From the NCBI RefSeq assembly GCF_002284535.1, contig NZ_NPKH01000039.1, positions 1 through 64,000 of the forward strand: DNA of 64,000 bases. Reading direction: 5' to 3'. The translations under genes were made by a program, and so were the position numbers. Positions 7,551 through 15,732 of this stretch are shown here, piece after piece (position 1 is the first letter of the stretch; each line of letters begins with the position of its first letter). Source of the stretch: Mesorhizobium wenxiniae (GTDB lineage: Bacteria; Pseudomonadota; Alphaproteobacteria; Rhizobiales; Rhizobiaceae). A model generated the notes under the pieces. The model was not told where the DNA came from. It worked only from the letters and a program-made list of their open reading frames with translations, and did no database searches.

Positions 7551-9401
7551 ATGGCCATGGATACAGAATACAATTCCGAGCCCATCCCATTCCCGTCACA
7601 GGCGGCCCCCCGCAGGGGAATAAAGGCCGTCCTGCTTGTCTTCGGGCTGTGCGGGGTCGCCGCCCTGGGAGGGGCCGCGATCAGAAACGGGGGGGCCATG
7701 GAAGCTTCCAGAGCCGTGGCACAAAAGGTCGAGGATGCTTCCGGCGCCGTGGTGCAGAAGGTCGAGCATGTCTCCGGAGCCGTGGTGGAGAAGGTCGAGG
7801 ATGTCTCCGGCGCCGTGATGCAAAAGGTCGGGGATGCTTCCGGCGCCGTGGTGCAGAAGGTCGAGGATGCCTCCGGAGCAGTGGTGCAAAAAGTCGAAGA
7901 TGTCTCCGAAGCCGTAGTGCAGAAGGTGTCTGCTGCTATCTATGGCTGGAGCTGGCAAGAACATCCGGTCCAAGCCACGGCCGAACCCTCCCGCGCGATC
8001 GTGTCGAGACCGGATGCGTCGACTATGGCGTCGGTCGAACGGAGCGCCGTCCCTGCCCTCCCCACCAGTGCCGAGCGCCCCAAAACCCTCGCCAAGGCGC
8101 CAGACGTGCCAACCGGAGCCCTCTTCGGCGTCGGCGATCGCCTCAAGGCCGTGTTCTACGAGCGCGTCGACGTCGAGGAAGACAAGTGGGGGGGCGCGTC
8201 CTCGGCCTTGCACGGCATCCTCCAGCGTCCGGAACTGAGCGGCGAATATATTGTCCAAGAGGACGGCACGATTTCAGTGCCCTTGCTTGGCTCCATTCCG
8301 GTCGCCAACCGGTCGACGCAACAGGTACAGGCCGACTTGGCGGAAACCTTCAATCAACTGCTGGGCCGCAAAGGACTAGTCAACATCCTGCCGCTGGAGC
8401 GCCCGCCCATTTACGTGCTGGGCCCGGTCAAGAATCCAGGCTCGTTCAAGTACGCGGCCGGCATGACGATCCTGCACGCGATCGCGCTGGCCGGCGGACT
8501 CGACCGGGCCGAGAGCGAGCCGTGGCAGAAGATCGAAGCCGTGCGTGAGACCCAGAAGCGGACCGGGGCGATCGATACCATGTTGAAGTTGCTCGCGCGC
8601 GCGGCGGTGCTGAAGGCCGAGCGCGACGGCACGGCGCCCAAGATCCCGCGCCAGTTGCTGGAGCTGGCCGGCGCGACCGAAGCTGCCAACCTCGTGAACG
8701 AGCAGAGCGACCGGCGCAAGGCCGTCGCCACGGCCCGCAAGGATCGCGAGCGCGCGACCATGCGTGCGCTGGAGGCGGCCAAGCAGGATGTTGCCGCTTA
8801 TGCGCGCATGGAGTCGTTCGACGAACTCATCAAGCTGCGCCAGGAGCGCGTCAACAGCATGCGCACGCTCGTGGACCGCAAAGTTCTCAGCATGACGGTG
8901 ATGGATCAGATCCAGAGTGAGTTGTCCGACGCGCAACAGCGTCGGCAGGACGCCCGCAACCAATACGCGAGCGCCAAGCAGCGCCTCGCTTGGCTAGAGT
9001 CTGAGGTGTTGCGGACCCGGGCCGACCTCAGGAACGATCTGGAGGTCGAGATCGAGACCACGGAGAGCCAGATCGCGGCCAATGTGCGCGAGTTGAACGC
9101 CAGCGAAGGCGTCCTGTACATGTTGCCGGTGACCCGCGCGCAGTTTGCGAAGGACGCAAACAGCGCAACTTATCAAATCGTGCGGCAATCGGCAGCCGGG
9201 CCGGTCAGCATCGAGTCCGATGGGATGACCCTGTTGCAGCCAGGCGACCTCGTCAACATCAGCGTGGGCGCTAGCGAGCCAAGAGAGCCGGCCGGTTCGC
9301 CGGTCCCGACCTTGCCGCTGACCGGCGAGAGCTTGCCGGCCGCGCGCAGACCTAGCGATGGTCTTGGAACGTCGCTTCTCGAGAATGGCATTCAACAGTA
9401 G
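7551..9401 (+). CDS. ExoF-like polysaccharide export protein with 11-residue repeats
   Basis: A 616-residue envelope protein of the polysaccharide export family (Wza/ExoF type), expected to help move EPS across the periplasm and outer membrane. Order of parts: a short cytoplasmic head, one hydrophobic segment (about 24-45), seven tandem 11-residue repeats (53-129), a linker, the Poly_export domain (about 185-265: LFGVGDRLKAVFYE, EDGTISVPLLGSIPV), an SLBB-like domain (about 283-315: PPIYVLGPVKNPGSF), then a long helical, charged region (about 330-510) likely to form coiled coil. There is no lipobox cysteine in a proper setting, so it is probably anchored by the N-terminal helix. Two ATGs (7551, 7557) are possible starts. 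It stands upstream of, and convergent to, the minus-strand EPS operon. Confidence 0.85.
   Translation: MAMDTEYNSEPIPFPSQAAPRRGIKAVLLVFGLCGVAALGGAAIRNGGAMEASRAVAQKVEDASGAVVQKVEHVSGAVVEKVEDVSGAVMQKVGDASGAVVQKVEDASGAVVQKVEDVSEAVVQKVSAAIYGWSWQEHPVQATAEPSRAIVSRPDASTMASVERSAVPALPTSAERPKTLAKAPDVPTGALFGVGDRLKAVFYERVDVEEDKWGGASSALHGILQRPELSGEYIVQEDGTISVPLLGSIPVANRSTQQVQADLAETFNQLLGRKGLVNILPLERPPIYVLGPVKNPGSFKYAAGMTILHAIALAGGLDRAESEPWQKIEAVRETQKRTGAIDTMLKLLARAAVLKAERDGTAPKIPRQLLELAGATEAANLVNEQSDRRKAVATARKDRERATMRALEAAKQDVAAYARMESFDELIKLRQERVNSMRTLVDRKVLSMTVMDQIQSELSDAQQRRQDARNQYASAKQRLAWLESEVLRTRADLRNDLEVEIETTESQIAANVRELNASEGVLYMLPVTRAQFAKDANSATYQIVRQSAAGPVSIESDGMTLLQPGDLVNISVGASEPREPAGSPVPTLPLTGESLPAARRPSDGLGTSLLENGIQQ
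7707..7937 (+). repeat. seven tandem 33-bp repeats inside exoF-like gene
   Basis: Seven in-frame units of 33 bases encode 11-residue repeats with consensus SGAVVQKVEDA/V. Unit 1 starts SRAVAQKVEDA and unit 7 ends SEAVVQKVSAA. DNA units differ by a few substitutions each. The 3-4 spacing of hydrophobic Val/Ala with Lys and Glu/Asp between them gives an amphipathic helix with hendecad periodicity. Confidence 0.9.
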
Positions 9402-9450
9402 CGCTGCTATCCCCGGGAGACCCGGCATGAAGACCAGCTCAGCCTGCTCC

Positions 9451-10653
9451 TCAACGAACTGCGCTTGCCGCCATCAAGCGAAGTTGTGGGATCGAGATCC
9501 CCATCATATCGAGACCAATCCAGCCCATCCGACGAATACGCCATAAAAGCGTTGTATCGGACGCCAGTGATCGGTTGTAAAATGCTTCACCAAGCGACCA
9601 TTCATCACAGGCAACTTTGACGGGATCACTGTAGTATGTCTGAATTTTCTCGATCCCCATTCCGGGCGTGGCTAACCATGTCGGAATATGATGGCATAAC
9701 CGATCAACGTCGGTTAGCACTTTATTGAGACCGGTACCCGCCGCCGGATCGCTGGTAGCAAAACTGTCACCAGCCAATACCAGACCAGGTTGCTGTTCAT
9801 GATTCTGCGCGGCGTAAAGATCAACGGGTCGAATCTGAATATCGCTTGACACGACAGCATCACCAAGGAGACGCTTCAATCGGGGCATTACCGAATACAA
9901 TGCAGATAACGGCGATGTGCGCACTTCCTGACACCACGGATGGCGCATATCACCATGGTAGACGAACACATTGGCGCGCATTCTTGAACCAATCGGAAAC
10001 AGGCTCACATAACCCATAGGCCCTGGCTTTTCCGCAGAATACGTTAAAGCTTGAAATTTGAAACCAGCTTTAGAGGTGAGATCAAAACCAACACTGATCG
10101 AGTGGCATTTGCTGATCTCGGATCGCGTGATCGCACCCCGGACGACATTGTTTAAGCCGGTCGCCACCACAATCAATCGGGTCGACCATGTGTCACCATT
10201 TGACAGGGTAATTTGCTGCCGGTCGGAACTCGTCGTTATTTTGGTCACTTTAGCGCAGATGAATTGGACACTATCAGGAATCTGGCGGCGAATAACATTT
10301 ACCAAATCCTCATAAGCCACCCCATATTCGCAGGGCTCGCCGTGTTTCCCTTGCTTTTTACCAATGACATAACCGCGACGGGCCACCCATATCTCAGTCA
10401 TCGGTGTCGCAGCCGCCAATACGGCATCCACCAGCCCGGTTTTTTTGAGCAAGTCGACTTGATCGCCATCGAGTTTTTCGCAGCGAAACTCCACCGGATA
10501 GACTTGATGGATATCAACAAGGATGGTCGAAATCCCCATCCGGCCAAGCATCGCAGCGGCTAACGAGCCGGCGGTACCACCCCCGAGGACCGCTACATCA
10601 ATATTATTCAATTCCCGCTCCTTCGCCCACCACTTCATTGACAACACGATCAT
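9451..10653 (-). CDS. FAD-dependent oxidoreductase (PHBH/GG-reductase-like fold)
   Basis: About 390-400 residues with an N-terminal dinucleotide-binding motif (VAVLGGGTAGSLAAAMLGRMG) and the second FAD-binding motif near residue 295 (GLVLAGDSFATSDPAAGTGLNKVL), typical of flavin monooxygenases and geranylgeranyl-reductase-like enzymes. Substrate unknown. The annotated ATG at 10653 precedes the homologous core by about 15 residues; a TTG just before NNIDVAVL could be the real start. It is the last gene of the minus-strand EPS operon, directly after a broken paralogue. Composition is AT-richer than the glycosyltransferases upstream, so it may have a different origin. A role in modifying a lipid carrier or sugar is only a guess. 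Confidence 0.75.
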   Translation of the reverse strand: MIVLSMKWWAKERELNNIDVAVLGGGTAGSLAAAMLGRMGISTILVDIHQVYPVEFRCEKLDGDQVDLLKKTGLVDAVLAAATPMTEIWVARRGYVIGKKQGKHGEPCEYGVAYEDLVNVIRRQIPDSVQFICAKVTKITTSSDRQQITLSNGDTWSTRLIVVATGLNNVVRGAITRSEISKCHSISVGFDLTSKAGFKFQALTYSAEKPGPMGYVSLFPIGSRMRANVFVYHGDMRHPWCQEVRTSPLSALYSVMPRLKRLLGDAVVSSDIQIRPVDLYAAQNHEQQPGLVLAGDSFATSDPAAGTGLNKVLTDVDRLCHHIPTWLATPGMGIEKIQTYYSDPVKVACDEWSLGEAFYNRSLASDTTLLWRIRRMGWIGLDMMGISIPQLRLMAASAVR

Positions 10654-10984
10654 GACAGCGAACCAAACGGTATCGAAGAAAATTCAAGACCCCGTCTTTT
10701 GCTGCAAAACCAAACCATGGGCGCTTGTTCATCACGCGACCAAACCGCGCAATCCACAGTTCGGTGAACAGCGTTGACGCGGCAACAATCCCCTCCATCA
10801 TCCGGCCAGTCTCGCGAAGCAACCTGAACTGCTTCTCCTCAATCTTCTCGCAGCGAAAATCCTCCGGATAGGGATGATGCGCGTCGATCAGGGCGACCGA
10901 GAATCCAGCTCGCCCGAGCGTCGCGGCGGCGATGGAGCCCCCCAGGCCGCCGCCGACAGTCCCAATATCTACGCCATACATCAT
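10604..10984 (-). pseudogene. truncated paralogue of the FAD oxidoreductase (5' stub)
   Basis: This frame encodes an FAD-binding N-terminus (VGGGLGGSIAAATLGRAGFSVALIDAHHPYPEDFRCEKI) that matches the start of the following full-length gene (LGGGTAGSLAAAMLGRMG, YPVEFRCEKL). Similarity fades after about residue 100 and the frame stops about 50 bases inside the next gene's start region. The C-terminal two thirds are missing. It starts at one of two adjacent ATGs (10984 preferred). It is probably a tandem duplicate that lost its 3' part. Confidence 0.6.
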
Positions 10985-11077
10985 AGTCTCCCGCAAAGTA
11001 ATCGCATTATACTATACTTTTTAGAGAAGCTCGATGATTGTACCCCGCTCCAAGATCAAAAACTCGTGAACGGTCGG

Positions 11078-12259
11078 TCAGATAAACATGCGACGCAAGG
11101 ATCGTCTTGTCTTACGAAGAACCTGCCGCAGCGGCGGCTTTAACAACGTCGTTTGATTATACCATCTATCCACATAATGAATCGCCATTCGCGCCGCAAT
11201 TACAATACGACCGCGCAACGTTCTGCTATCAAAATGGAAAAACAAGGGCAAGTTGATATCCGACCATGCAAGCTTATATGGTTCGTCGCCGATCGTAAAA
11301 TCGAATTTCTGCATCTTCTGGCCAATGGCATATTGCAACATTTCCTGAATATGCTGACGCCCGGGACTGTATTTGGCGAACTCGTCCTCATAACTCGACA
11401 TCACCAGTGAATAACTGGAGTTGAACCGGAGACCGAGACCCGTCGCCACCGGAACCCCAGCCACATCCAGCCGCGTGACATGGATAACCCCGCACAAGCG
11501 AGGATTGGCGACAATCGCCAAGTAAAATTCGCGAAAACCCGGACGTGCGAACATATCATGAACACCCATTCGGGCATAGCTGCTCCGTTTTTGTTCGATC
11601 AGCTTTGCAATGGTCCACTCGATCTCGGCCTGCTCTTGCACGTCTACAAAGCGAATCGCCCCGCCACCTTGCTTGGCGAGGTTTTTGGCCTTGCGCCGGT
11701 GGGTATGCAGCGTCGAATTCGAAAACTTTGACGCATAAAACCGATCCCAGTTCGCTTCCGGGAGGGTTGCGACATGTCCCCCGCAATTAGCCAGCAAGAC
11801 TGGAAAGTCGAGAAAGGGATTAGGTTGAGAGCCGACAACACTGGGCATATTGTAAAATTCAACAGCGTCGAAACGAAGTTGAGGATAGTCTTGAATCGTC
11901 CGAATTATGTCTTTCCACAGGCGGCCGAATTGCCCAGGTTTCACGTGATCGCTAAAATTTGTCGCCAGGATGGGCGAATTATAATCGCACAATTCCGATC
12001 CAAACCAGACCAGCCGGCGGATCAGACCATGGCGTTCGATCGCCAATGGCAGAATAAAAACCGCCACGCCGGTATCGTCGAGACCCAGCACGATCACCGG
12101 AATCAGTTTCTCTTTGGAGCCGATGTGGCGATACCATTCCATCTGCCAATCAAACAATTGGAATACAGTACAATCCGCATGCTGCTCTAATGTTCTCCAC
12201 TGAGCTTCCACCGCTTCCATATCGGTGAAAATTTGCAGAGCAATATTCGCCGTCGTCAT
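11078..12259 (-). CDS. CelD/BcsL-like GNAT-family protein
   Basis: About 393 residues resembling the cellulose biosynthesis CelD group of GNAT acyltransferases (Acetyltransf_6). The acyltransferase core is in the second half (about 215-345: AEIEWTIAKLIEQKRSSYARMG, VAGVPVATGLGLRF, YSPGRQHIQEMLQYAI, DFTIGDEPYKLAWSD). Family members are thought to add acyl groups to polysaccharide or precursors. I chose the ATG at 12259 (MTTANIAL); an in-frame upstream codon at 12340 would add 27 residues and start 14 bases after the flippase stop. It belongs to the EPS operon, between the flippase and the FAD enzymes, and is AT-richer than the genes before it. Confidence 0.75.
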   Translation of the reverse strand: MTTANIALQIFTDMEAVEAQWRTLEQHADCTVFQLFDWQMEWYRHIGSKEKLIPVIVLGLDDTGVAVFILPLAIERHGLIRRLVWFGSELCDYNSPILATNFSDHVKPGQFGRLWKDIIRTIQDYPQLRFDAVEFYNMPSVVGSQPNPFLDFPVLLANCGGHVATLPEANWDRFYASKFSNSTLHTHRRKAKNLAKQGGGAIRFVDVQEQAEIEWTIAKLIEQKRSSYARMGVHDMFARPGFREFYLAIVANPRLCGVIHVTRLDVAGVPVATGLGLRFNSSYSLVMSSYEDEFAKYSPGRQHIQEMLQYAIGQKMQKFDFTIGDEPYKLAWSDINLPLFFHFDSRTLRGRIVIAARMAIHYVDRWYNQTTLLKPPLRQVLRKTRRSLRRMFI

Positions 12260-12353
12260 TGGGTGTTCCAATGTAACAAAGGTTTTAGCCGGTCCTGCTG
12301 CTAGAGAATGTTCTGCTTGAAATCCCAAACCCAGCGCCATGATCGATGTCTCC

Positions 12354-13691
12354 TCAAGTCTGGAGCGGCGACTCGGTCGGTCGCTCGTGCTGCGCGGGGC
12401 CGGCGGCAGAATCCAGTTTCACCGCGAAGGCCAAAATCAGGGCGGCACATGCACCCTCGATGCTGACGGCGAGCGTCCAGCCTAGGACCAGGCCTTGAAG
12501 TCCACCAAGCTTCGCCCCCGCGACCACGAAGCACAGCTCCAGCAATCCGCCAAGCGCGAACCAGCGAGATGCCTTGCGCATCCTGTCGCCCAACCGCGCC
12601 AGCGTACAGGCATGAAATTTGAGCGTTGATCCCAACAGGCTGAAGCCGAGGAAGCGCAGGCTCGAACCGGCGATCTCAGGATACGCTGGATTGAAGACCG
12701 CAAGGATCTGCTGCGAATAGGTGAAGATTATGACGGCGCAGACCAGCGAGAAGAGCAATGACGCCGTCACCGATACAAGGACATCGTGTCTGGATTGTTT
12801 CGGGCATGCCCTGATCACGGGGAACAGGACCGTGGCCATGGCTGCGGGAATCAATGACGCCATAGAGACCAGCATCCACAACGCCACGAAGGCGGCATTT
12901 GTGGTGGGCGACAGGAGAACCAGCACAAGGTAGGGCATGATGACGCTCGGGGCCTGCAAGGCCACATCGAGCGCGTAATGGTCGACCACCTTGCGTCGGA
13001 GAATATGGAGCAGCTGAAAATCGGGGGCCCCAACAAGACGACGCGCGCCGCCCCGGGTCAAGAGATCGACGCCGACAAAGGACGCCAGCAGGCCGGCCAC
13101 CCAGGTCAGAAGAAGCGCGGCACTGGACGTGTGGCCGGCGGCCGCAGCGCAGGCGATCAGCAGCAGCTTGAATGTGGAGAACAGCACTTGCCGGATCATC
13201 CTGCCGGTGCTGCGCAGGTTGCCGACGAAGGCCTGGTCGACCATCATGGCGAGAACCGTCAGGCCGCAGCCGAGGACGAATGCAACTCGTTGGAGCCAGC
13301 CGCCGATCGACTCGGTCGAGCTGTTGAGGTACGCATCTCCGAAGACAAACACCACGGCCAGGCCGACCCCCAGCACCACCCCGATGGACGCTGCAGCGCC
13401 CACGAGGCCGCGGTCCCTGCCTGGATGCCGTACGATTTCACCCATCAGCAGGGTCCCGAGCCCGCCCTCCCCCAGCAGGCCGACGAACGCCATTACGGAC
13501 AGGAGGGCGGCGGCCTTGCCGATCACTTCCGGCGGAAACAGCCGCGCCGCGAGCCACCAATAGACAAACCCGAGACCGGCCGCTGCAATCGTTCCGATCG
13601 CCAGAGCGCTGGAATTCAGCACGAGCGCGGCGCTCTTTCGAAGCTCTCGTCGGGCGCGAATAATGGCCGTCCTGACGAGGTCTACCGGCAA
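12354..13691 (-). CDS. Wzx-like polysaccharide flippase
   Basis: A 445-residue protein with about 12-14 hydrophobic segments spread over its whole length and the MATE/MOP-superfamily look of O-antigen and EPS repeat-unit flippases. The expected job is to flip undecaprenyl-diphosphate-linked oligosaccharide to the periplasmic face. The opening codon is a TTG at 13691 that overlaps the stop of the upstream glycosyltransferase by ten bases, so translation is likely coupled. The C-terminal tail (last ~20 residues) is polar. Exact substrate cannot be told from sequence. Confidence 0.75.
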   Translation of the reverse strand: MPVDLVRTAIIRARRELRKSAALVLNSSALAIGTIAAAGLGFVYWWLAARLFPPEVIGKAAALLSVMAFVGLLGEGGLGTLLMGEIVRHPGRDRGLVGAAASIGVVLGVGLAVVFVFGDAYLNSSTESIGGWLQRVAFVLGCGLTVLAMMVDQAFVGNLRSTGRMIRQVLFSTFKLLLIACAAAAGHTSSAALLLTWVAGLLASFVGVDLLTRGGARRLVGAPDFQLLHILRRKVVDHYALDVALQAPSVIMPYLVLVLLSPTTNAAFVALWMLVSMASLIPAAMATVLFPVIRACPKQSRHDVLVSVTASLLFSLVCAVIIFTYSQQILAVFNPAYPEIAGSSLRFLGFSLLGSTLKFHACTLARLGDRMRKASRWFALGGLLELCFVVAGAKLGGLQGLVLGWTLAVSIEGACAALILAFAVKLDSAAGPAQHERPTESPLQT

Positions 13692-14959
13692 GATGGCTCT
13701 CCCGAACCTTGCTGCGCCGGCACCGCTGCCCTGCTGGCGGCTGGCCGCAGGACGTCCCGGTAGACCTGCTCGATCCGGGTCACGACCGCTCCGGCCTTGA
13801 GGCGGCCGACCCTGGCGAGGCTTGTCGCCTCCAGGCGGGCGAGCAAGGCGCGGTTCTCCAGAAGTGTCTGCATTGCGTGGGAAAGGGCGTGCGCATCACC
13901 CGGCGGCACGAGAAGCCCAGTTTCGCCATGATCGACTAGATCCGGCATGCCGCCGACGCCGGTTGCAACGACCGCCTTGCCGGACGCCATCGCTTCCATG
14001 ATGACCGTCGCGCAGGCTTCGGGCCCGACCGACGGCAGTACGCCGTACAGTGAGCGCCGCCAAGCATGCATGATGGCGGAATGCGGCCATGTGCTGAAGA
14101 CGCGGACGTTCGGCGGAAACTCTGTTGGCGTATCGGCGACTCGGCGCCCGATCAGGACCAGTTGCGGCGCCCGCTCCAGGCCGGCATAGGCTTGCAGGAG
14201 AACGTCAATGCCCTTGAGGCGCATCATGTCACCGACGAACAGGATGAATTCATCCCGGGGTAGCTCCCGCAGGCAGGGATTTTCCGGGCCAAGCACCCCG
14301 ACATCGTCGGGCACGAAGTTGGGGATGACCTCGTAGGGGGCGCTGCCTTCGGTCAGTCCGGTGTGACGCGCCACCGCGTGGCTCACCGCGATGAAGCGGT
14401 CCACCGCGCGCCGAGCGGCGAAGCTCGACGCCCAGTTGCCCAAGGTGGTCGCGGCTGCCTTCACCGCCCCGTAATGCCTTGTAGCGCAGGGCAGGCACTT
14501 GGCCGGCGCTGGGCCACTGCAGAGATGGGTGCCCAAGTGCATGAAGTTCTTCTTGGCGCAGACAAGACCGTAATCGTGGAGCGTAACCACGAGGCGTGCC
14601 CCACTCAGACCTTTGAGCGGCAGGAAGGACGCGTAGATCCAGTTGTGGGCGTGGACGATGTCCGGCTCCTCCCGGGCGACCAGCCGCTTCAGGGCAAGCA
14701 CCAGTTCGGGATCCGGAAAGGGCGGTGCATGGCGGCGCTCGGGATCGCTGTGGAGGCCCGACAGACGCTGGAGCGTGCCGCGCAGGCGATGCACGCGGAC
14801 CGCGCCGTCCAGCTCGGTTTCGGGCGATCCGGGATGCATCAAGGTCCCGACGCTGACATGATGGCCCCGCTGCGCCAGCGCCGCGCCGAGATTGCGGACA
14901 TGCCGCTCCTCTCCCCCGATCACCGGAGGATAGAACTGCGATAGCAGCAGGATGCGCAT
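13682..14959 (-). CDS. GT4-type glycosyltransferase
   Basis: A 425-residue GT-B glycosyltransferase of family 4. The N-terminal half starts MRILLLSQFYPPVIGGEERHV, with HAHNW and VVTLHDYGLVCAKKN. The C-terminal half has FVGDMMRLKGIDVLLQAY and the nucleotide-sugar binding EACATVIMEAMASGKAVVATGVGGMPDLV. A run of cysteines around residue 165-180 (CSGPAPAKCLPC) is a small metal-site-like insertion seen in some GT4 members. I start at 14959, where the family N-terminus begins; the frame is open much further upstream but that part is antisense to the DUF1616 gene. Cytoplasmic addition of a sugar to the EPS repeat unit is expected. Confidence 0.9.
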   Translation of the reverse strand: MRILLLSQFYPPVIGGEERHVRNLGAALAQRGHHVSVGTLMHPGSPETELDGAVRVHRLRGTLQRLSGLHSDPERRHAPPFPDPELVLALKRLVAREEPDIVHAHNWIYASFLPLKGLSGARLVVTLHDYGLVCAKKNFMHLGTHLCSGPAPAKCLPCATRHYGAVKAAATTLGNWASSFAARRAVDRFIAVSHAVARHTGLTEGSAPYEVIPNFVPDDVGVLGPENPCLRELPRDEFILFVGDMMRLKGIDVLLQAYAGLERAPQLVLIGRRVADTPTEFPPNVRVFSTWPHSAIMHAWRRSLYGVLPSVGPEACATVIMEAMASGKAVVATGVGGMPDLVDHGETGLLVPPGDAHALSHAMQTLLENRALLARLEATSLARVGRLKAGAVVTRIEQVYRDVLRPAASRAAVPAQQGSGEPSCR

Positions 14960-14973
14960 AGTCCAACCTCGTT

Positions 14974-15732
14974 TCAGATGCGCGGCACCAGCGTCGAAAC
15001 GCTGCGGTAGAGTCGGTTGTCTTCCGGCCGATAGAGCCGGGCATCCGCCTTCTGCGGGGTGGCCAAAACGGGCACCGGGATCTCCCGCGCCCAGCTCTCG
15101 CCCGGTGCGATGGTGAGCGATCGGAAGATGGCGAACGGTTGCCCGTCGAGGGTGATTTCCAGGTCCAACAGCTGAGGTTGAGTCTCGGCGCTCCTGATGC
15201 CGACGGTGATCCGGCCTGACTCGCCACTGGCCGACGGCAACAACCAGAACGCGGTGTATTTGAATTCCCGGTAGGCCGCTTCGTCCCGGACGGCCAGCGC
15301 ATAGGCTCCGGTCGCCACAAGCAGCGCTAGCATGAACGCGGCCCCCTGCCAGAGCCGGACCCGCGCCGGAGCCGGCCAGGCTGGCAGATCGGGAGTGTCG
15401 CGGCGGCAGGCGGCCACCGGTGCCGCGGCTGCCGTCACGCCCCAGAACCACAGCGCCCAGCCGAGCGGCGTAAGCGAGCCCGCGGCGTTCAGGGCAAAGC
15501 CCCCGGCGATGCCGGCGGCGAGGCTTGCGCCGACCGCGTAGACGAAGTGTTGCAACGCGGAGCCGGTCCTCACGCCAATGGCCCGCAGCACCGTGTGGCC
15601 CGAGACGAGGAACACCATGGGCGCGCCCAGGGCAGTACGGATGAGCAAACTGTCGCTGACCGCAACAGCCGCCACCGCGGCCCCCGCCCACAGGCACGCG
15701 GCCAGAAGGTCCAGCTTCCTACAAATTCTCAT
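14974..15732 (-). CDS. DUF1616-family membrane protein
   Basis: A 252-residue protein with four to five N-terminal hydrophobic segments (residues ~10-130) followed by a soluble, beta-rich C-terminal domain (about 150-252) predicted to face the periplasm. It resembles DUF1616 proteins, which have no settled function but often sit in surface-polysaccharide loci of bacteria and archaea. The start codon at 15732 overlaps the end of the polymerase-like gene by 14 bases; the gap to the next glycosyltransferase is 14 bases. Tight packing points to a shared role in EPS assembly with its neighbours. Confidence 0.7.
   Translation of the reverse strand: MRICRKLDLLAACLWAGAAVAAVAVSDSLLIRTALGAPMVFLVSGHTVLRAIGVRTGSALQHFVYAVGASLAAGIAGGFALNAAGSLTPLGWALWFWGVTAAAAPVAACRRDTPDLPAWPAPARVRLWQGAAFMLALLVATGAYALAVRDEAAYREFKYTAFWLLPSASGESGRITVGIRSAETQPQLLDLEITLDGQPFAIFRSLTIAPGESWAREIPVPVLATPQKADARLYRPEDNRLYRSVSTLVPRI

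Noticed and set aside
7707..7937. Reading the 33-bp repeats as a CRISPR or minisatellite outside a gene
   Set aside because: There are no spacers; the units are contiguous, in frame and inside a convincing export gene.
14960..15697. 246-codon upstream extension of the GT4 gene at 13682
   Set aside because: Gly/Arg-rich, antisense-frame-like sequence overlapping the DUF1616 gene; the GT4 family N-terminus begins exactly at 14959.
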